Of a stretch of DNA of 8,118 bases, positions 5,488 through 8,118 are shown piece after piece. This DNA is from DAORHV01 sp964448405 (GTDB taxonomy: Bacteria > Patescibacteriota > Gracilibacteria > Peribacterales > Peribacteraceae): contig CAYUVW010000040.1 of the NCBI GenBank assembly GCA_964448405.1, positions 1 to 8,118 on the forward strand, in the 5' to 3' direction. The position numbers and the translations under genes were made by a program. The number at the start of each line of letters is the position of its first letter. Position 1 is the first letter of the stretch. The notes beneath the pieces were generated by a model. The model worked only from the letters and a program-made list of their open reading frames with translations, made no database searches and had not been told where the DNA came from.

Positions 5488-6458
5488 AGAACGCACTGCC
5501 CGACATCGGCACGACGGCGCAAGCCATGCTGTCCGGCAAGATGAGTGAGGATGAAATGATCCGCACGTTCGCGGCATTGGCAGGCAACATCGTTAGCGGC
5601 AAAGATCTGGCACAAGCGGCTGACATCTTGCGTTCACATGCCGTGCGCATTGTATTGCCAGATGACCCGATCGATACCTGCGGCACCGGCGGCAGCGGTA
5701 AAAAACGGATGAATACATCGACCATCGCGTCGTTCGTCATCGCGGCGGCGGGCGGGCCCGTGGCCAAGCACGGCAACCGTGCGGCGGGCGGGCGCTGCGG
5801 ATCGTTCGATGTGCTGGAGGGGCTCGGCGCCAAGATTGATCTGACTCCGGCACAAGCCAAGGCAACATATGAAGCATGCGGATTGGTGTTCCTGTTCGCA
5901 CCGCTCTATCACCCGGCGCTGGCCGCGGTGGCAGCCGCTCGCAAGCGCTATGGAAAGCCGACGTTCTTTAACTTGCTCGGACCGCTCTGCAACCCGGCGG
6001 GGGTACGCAGACATCTGCTCGGAACGCCACACCTGAAACATGCACGCGTGCTGGCGGACGCGCTGCGGCTGCTCGGCCACGAACGCTCGCTGGTCGTCTG
6101 CGGCAACGACGGATTGGATGAAGTGACGGTCAGCGGGACCACCACGATTCTGGATGTGGCACAGAGTACCGAACGGCAATTCCACCCGGAAGACATCGGG
6201 CTTTCGGAGCATGCATTCGAGGCAACCGAAGGCGGCGACACGCAGACCAATGTCGCAATCGCACGCCGGATCCTGGGGGGCGATGCAACGCCAGCGCAGC
6301 GCGACTTGGTGTTAATAAACGCCGCTCATGCATTGCTGCTGACGGAGATTGTCGCAACCTTGCCCGATGCCCTGGCAGCCGCCGAACATGCGCTGAATTC
6401 AGGTGCGGCCCAAGCGCTTCTCAACCAGTATGTTCGCTTCACCCGCTCATTGTCATGA
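5484..6458 (+). CDS. trpD: Anthranilate phosphoribosyltransferase (TrpD)
   Basis: TrpD transfers the phosphoribosyl group of PRPP to anthranilate. The 324-residue protein has a helical N-terminal domain and a nucleoside-phosphoribosyltransferase class III fold. The PRPP loop is DTCGTGGSG (64-72), with serine where most relatives have aspartate (GTGGDG). It is followed by MNTST (76-80) and by KHGNR (95-99), which binds anthranilate. The next stretch reads AAGGRCGSFD where relatives usually have a serine-rich SSKSGSAD, an unusual variant. Arginine 153 and the metal-binding pair Asp 212/Glu 213 (GLDEV) are 59-60 residues apart, as R164 and D223/E224 are in the Sulfolobus enzyme, so the key residues appear kept. 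FNLLGPLCNPA (162-172) is typical. The gene starts in an ATGA overlap with trpG and ends in another with trpC. It is separate from trpG, unlike the fused enterobacterial gene. No tryptophan residues are present. Confidence 0.95.
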   Translation: MKNALPDIGTTAQAMLSGKMSEDEMIRTFAALAGNIVSGKDLAQAADILRSHAVRIVLPDDPIDTCGTGGSGKKRMNTSTIASFVIAAAGGPVAKHGNRAAGGRCGSFDVLEGLGAKIDLTPAQAKATYEACGLVFLFAPLYHPALAAVAAARKRYGKPTFFNLLGPLCNPAGVRRHLLGTPHLKHARVLADALRLLGHERSLVVCGNDGLDEVTVSGTTTILDVAQSTERQFHPEDIGLSEHAFEATEGGDTQTNVAIARRILGGDATPAQRDLVLINAAHALLLTEIVATLPDALAAAEHALNSGAAQALLNQYVRFTRSLS

Positions 6459-7201
6459 CCGTGCTTGATGACATCCTCCGGCACAAGCGCGACGAAGTGG
6501 CTGCGCTGCCCGACTGCGCGCCTCAACCGAGTACGCGCAATTTCGTGACCGGTCTCCGCACGGCATCGCCATGTCTCGTCGCCGAAATCAAACCCAAATC
6601 GCCATCGGCAGGCATGCTCATGAAACAGTCCGACATCGCGCCGACGGTCGCCATGTACAACGCGCGTGCCCATGCAATCTCGGTATTGTGCGACCGCGAG
6701 TTTTTCGGCGGAGGGTTCGGTCTGCTTGGCAGTGTTCGGGCGCAAACCGACCTGCCGATTCTGGCCAAGGAATTCATTATCGATGCGAAGCAGATCCGTT
6801 CAGCGCGTCATGCCGGAGCGGATGCAGTGCTGTTGATTGCCGCCATTCTGGAGCCGGAGAAGATCGGGCTCTTGGCCACAGAAGCACAAGCGCTCGGTAT
6901 GGACGTCTTACTGGAATTGCATGATGAGCGGGAGCTGGAAAAGATTCCGGATCTGTCGCCGGAATCGCTGGTGCTTGGTATCAACAACAGAAATCTGGCT
7001 ACGCTGGCAATCGATCTTTCGGCCACGATTCGGCTGGCATCGCTCATCCGCAAGCGGTTTCCAGGCCATCTGCTGCTGAGTGAAAGCGGCTTGCGGACTT
7101 CCGCCGACGTCCAACGTGTGCAACCCTGCGTCGACGGATTCCTGATCGGCACCGGACTGCTGACGGGCGACCTTCTTCCGCACTTCCCCTCCCGACCATG
7201 A
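6455..7201 (+). CDS. trpC: Indole-3-glycerol phosphate synthase (TrpC)
   Basis: TrpC closes the indole ring, converting carboxyphenylamino-deoxyribulose phosphate to indole-3-glycerol phosphate with loss of CO2 and water. The 248-residue protein is a complete single-domain (beta/alpha)8 barrel. Conserved active-site pieces appear in order: AEIKPKSPSAG with Glu 44 and Lys 46; SVLCDREFFGGGF; LPILAKEFIID with Lys 105 (most relatives have KDF rather than KEF); LLELHD with Glu 154; GINNRNL with Asn 177-178; SESG (209-212); and GFLIGTGLL near the end. All residues I would expect for catalysis are present. An early QPSTRNF also resembles enteric TrpC. In enterics trpC is fused to trpF; here the two are separate but overlap by ATGA. 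The upstream junction with trpD is also ATGA. No Shine-Dalgarno and no tryptophan residues are seen. Confidence 0.96.
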   Translation: MTVLDDILRHKRDEVAALPDCAPQPSTRNFVTGLRTASPCLVAEIKPKSPSAGMLMKQSDIAPTVAMYNARAHAISVLCDREFFGGGFGLLGSVRAQTDLPILAKEFIIDAKQIRSARHAGADAVLLIAAILEPEKIGLLATEAQALGMDVLLELHDERELEKIPDLSPESLVLGINNRNLATLAIDLSATIRLASLIRKRFPGHLLLSESGLRTSADVQRVQPCVDGFLIGTGLLTGDLLPHFPSRP

Positions 7202-7779
7202 CGCGCATCAAATTCTGCGGCCTCACCCGCAAAGAAGACATCCTGCTGTGCAACGAATTGGAAATCGATGCGATCGGCTTCATTTTCGTTCCCGACACAC
7301 CACGCTGCATTTCCGCTAAAGACGCCAAGGCGCTTGCCGCACTGACCAGCAAAGAAACCGTCGGCATTTTCAATGAAGAGCAGGAAGACATTCTGGACAT
7401 CGCCAAGGAGGTCGGCCTGGACGCGATCCAGGTGTACGGAGAAACGCCGCAGGCTGCGAAGTTCTCGTCCATCCGCGCATTCCGCGAAGTGCCGCATGCG
7501 GCATTGATCGAATCGCTGATTTTGGATGAAACCATGGTGCTGTTAGATGGACCGAAAAACGGCAAACCAGCAGATTTGGACGCCATCGAAGCGTTGCCGG
7601 AAGGCATCCGCCGCAGCGTCTGGCTAGCCGGCGGACTCACGCCCAAGAACATAGCCGCCATCGTAAAACGCATCCATCCGCTTGGGGTGGATGTGAGCAG
7701 CGGCATTGAGTCGGCACCGGGGAAAAAAGACGCAAAGCTCATGCGCGCCTTTGTCGATGCCGTTCGCTCCGCCACATGA
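7198..7779 (+). CDS. trpF: Phosphoribosylanthranilate isomerase (TrpF)
   Basis: TrpF performs the Amadori rearrangement of phosphoribosylanthranilate, the step between TrpD and TrpC. The 193-residue barrel is slightly short for the family. KFCGLTR places the catalytic cysteine at residue 7; GFIFVPDTPRCIS (27-39), VGIFNEE (55-61), LAGGLTPKN and GVDVSSGIESAPGKKD are standard. Two places differ from the usual pattern: the common QLHG is QVYG (78-81), and the catalytic aspartate region is LLDGPKNGKPADLDAIEAL, with Asp 117 kept but the usual GGTGKxFDW replaced by a shorter NGKPADLDA. Other catalytic residues remain and the gene sits in an intact operon, so it is probably active. It starts in an ATGA overlap with trpC and ends in one with trpB. 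It holds the only tryptophan residue seen among the operon's products, just before LAGGL. Confidence 0.94.
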   Translation: MTRIKFCGLTRKEDILLCNELEIDAIGFIFVPDTPRCISAKDAKALAALTSKETVGIFNEEQEDILDIAKEVGLDAIQVYGETPQAAKFSSIRAFREVPHAALIESLILDETMVLLDGPKNGKPADLDAIEALPEGIRRSVWLAGGLTPKNIAAIVKRIHPLGVDVSSGIESAPGKKDAKLMRAFVDAVRSAT

Positions 7780-8118
7780 AAACGCTCGGACAATTCGGCG
7801 TTTTCGGCGGCTGCTACGCCTCGGAACTCCTGATGCCTGTCCTGAGTGAAATGGAAGCGGCGTACCTGGAATGCAAAGTTGATCCGGAGTTTCAAAAAGA
7901 ACTGAGTCGCCTGCTGCGCGACTTCGCCGGACGACCAACTCCCCTCACGCACGCACGCGGCATGAGTGCGGATTGCGGCTGCATGGTGCTCTTGAAGCGT
8001 GAGGATGTACTGCACGGCGGCGCACACAAGACCAACAACGTACTGGGGCAAGGGCTGCTTGCACAGCGCATGGGCAAGCGCGAACTGATCGCCGAAACCG
8101 GCGCCGGGCAACACGGCA
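7776..8118 (+). CDS. trpB: Tryptophan synthase beta chain (TrpB), 3' end outside window
   Basis: TrpB condenses indole with serine, using pyridoxal phosphate, in complex with TrpA. Only the first 114 residues of a protein normally near 400 are visible. They begin MKTLGQFGVFGGCYASELLMP, matching the family N-terminus except that Y-A-S replaces the usual Y-V-P. AGRPTPL (51-57) and LKREDVLHGGAHKTNN (from 73) follow, with the PLP-binding lysine at 85. IAETGAGQHG (105-114) has the catalytic glutamate at 107, with the same 22-residue spacing as Lys 87/Glu 109 in E. coli. HGGAHKTN resembles the enterobacterial form rather than the NHTGAHKIN form common elsewhere. The start overlaps the trpF stop as ATGA. 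trpA is expected next but is not in the window. Confidence 0.95.
   Translation, partial: MKTLGQFGVFGGCYASELLMPVLSEMEAAYLECKVDPEFQKELSRLLRDFAGRPTPLTHARGMSADCGCMVLLKREDVLHGGAHKTNNVLGQGLLAQRMGKRELIAETGAGQHG

Noticed and set aside
7044..8114. Long open frame (356 codons) on the - strand under trpC-trpF-trpB
   Set aside because: It is antisense to three secure enzymes and its translation has no recognisable motif; it is a shadow of sense-strand codon use.

Overview
This window holds a nearly complete tryptophan biosynthesis operon on the + strand (trpE-trpG-trpD-trpC-trpF-trpB, with trpB cut by the right edge). Left of it are a group of small membrane-protein genes on the - strand and two + strand genes: a DUF4331 protein and a secreted, tyrosine-rich, Kazal-domain protein. 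The DNA is moderately GC-rich by eye. It is bacterial: it has an operon with overlapping genes, an intrinsic terminator, signal-peptide logic and bacterial membrane families. I cannot name the phylum. None of the new starts has a convincing Shine-Dalgarno sequence, and three genes that begin transcription units have a -10-like hexamer only 8-9 bases before the ATG, so leaderless or near-leaderless mRNAs look common in this host. The TrpB active-site segment is closest to the enterobacterial/chlamydial type from memory, but that is weak evidence for taxonomy.

Layout. 1-1206: 3' part of a DUF4331 gene, followed by a strong terminator (1222-1255). 1352-2278: secreted protein with a signal peptide, a helical domain, a 94-residue segment with 32 tyrosines, and a cysteine-rich tail ending in a Kazal domain. 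This gene converges, with a 4-base gap, on three - strand genes read from right to left: a TMEM175/DUF1211-type channel (3454-2813), a GlsB/YeaQ/YmgE family membrane protein (2765-2499) and a 64-residue single-pass membrane protein (2477-2283). 3476-3553 is a short divergent control region with a trpE promoter and an inverted repeat over its -10. From 3554 to the window end is the trp operon.

How the genes work together. TrpE and TrpG make anthranilate from chorismate and glutamine. TrpD adds phosphoribose, TrpF isomerises the product, TrpC closes the indole ring, and TrpB (with TrpA, presumably just beyond the window) makes tryptophan. The order is that of the enterobacterial operon but every domain is a separate gene. 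All five junctions are the same 4-base ATGA start/stop overlap, which points to tight translational coupling. TrpE, TrpG, TrpD and TrpC together (1216 residues) contain no tryptophan at all, and TrpF has one.

I see no phage, IS element, CRISPR array, tRNA/rRNA gene or defence system. The most unusual gene is the tyrosine-rich Kazal protein. The most unusual control features are the lack of Shine-Dalgarno sites and the operator-like dyad at trpE.
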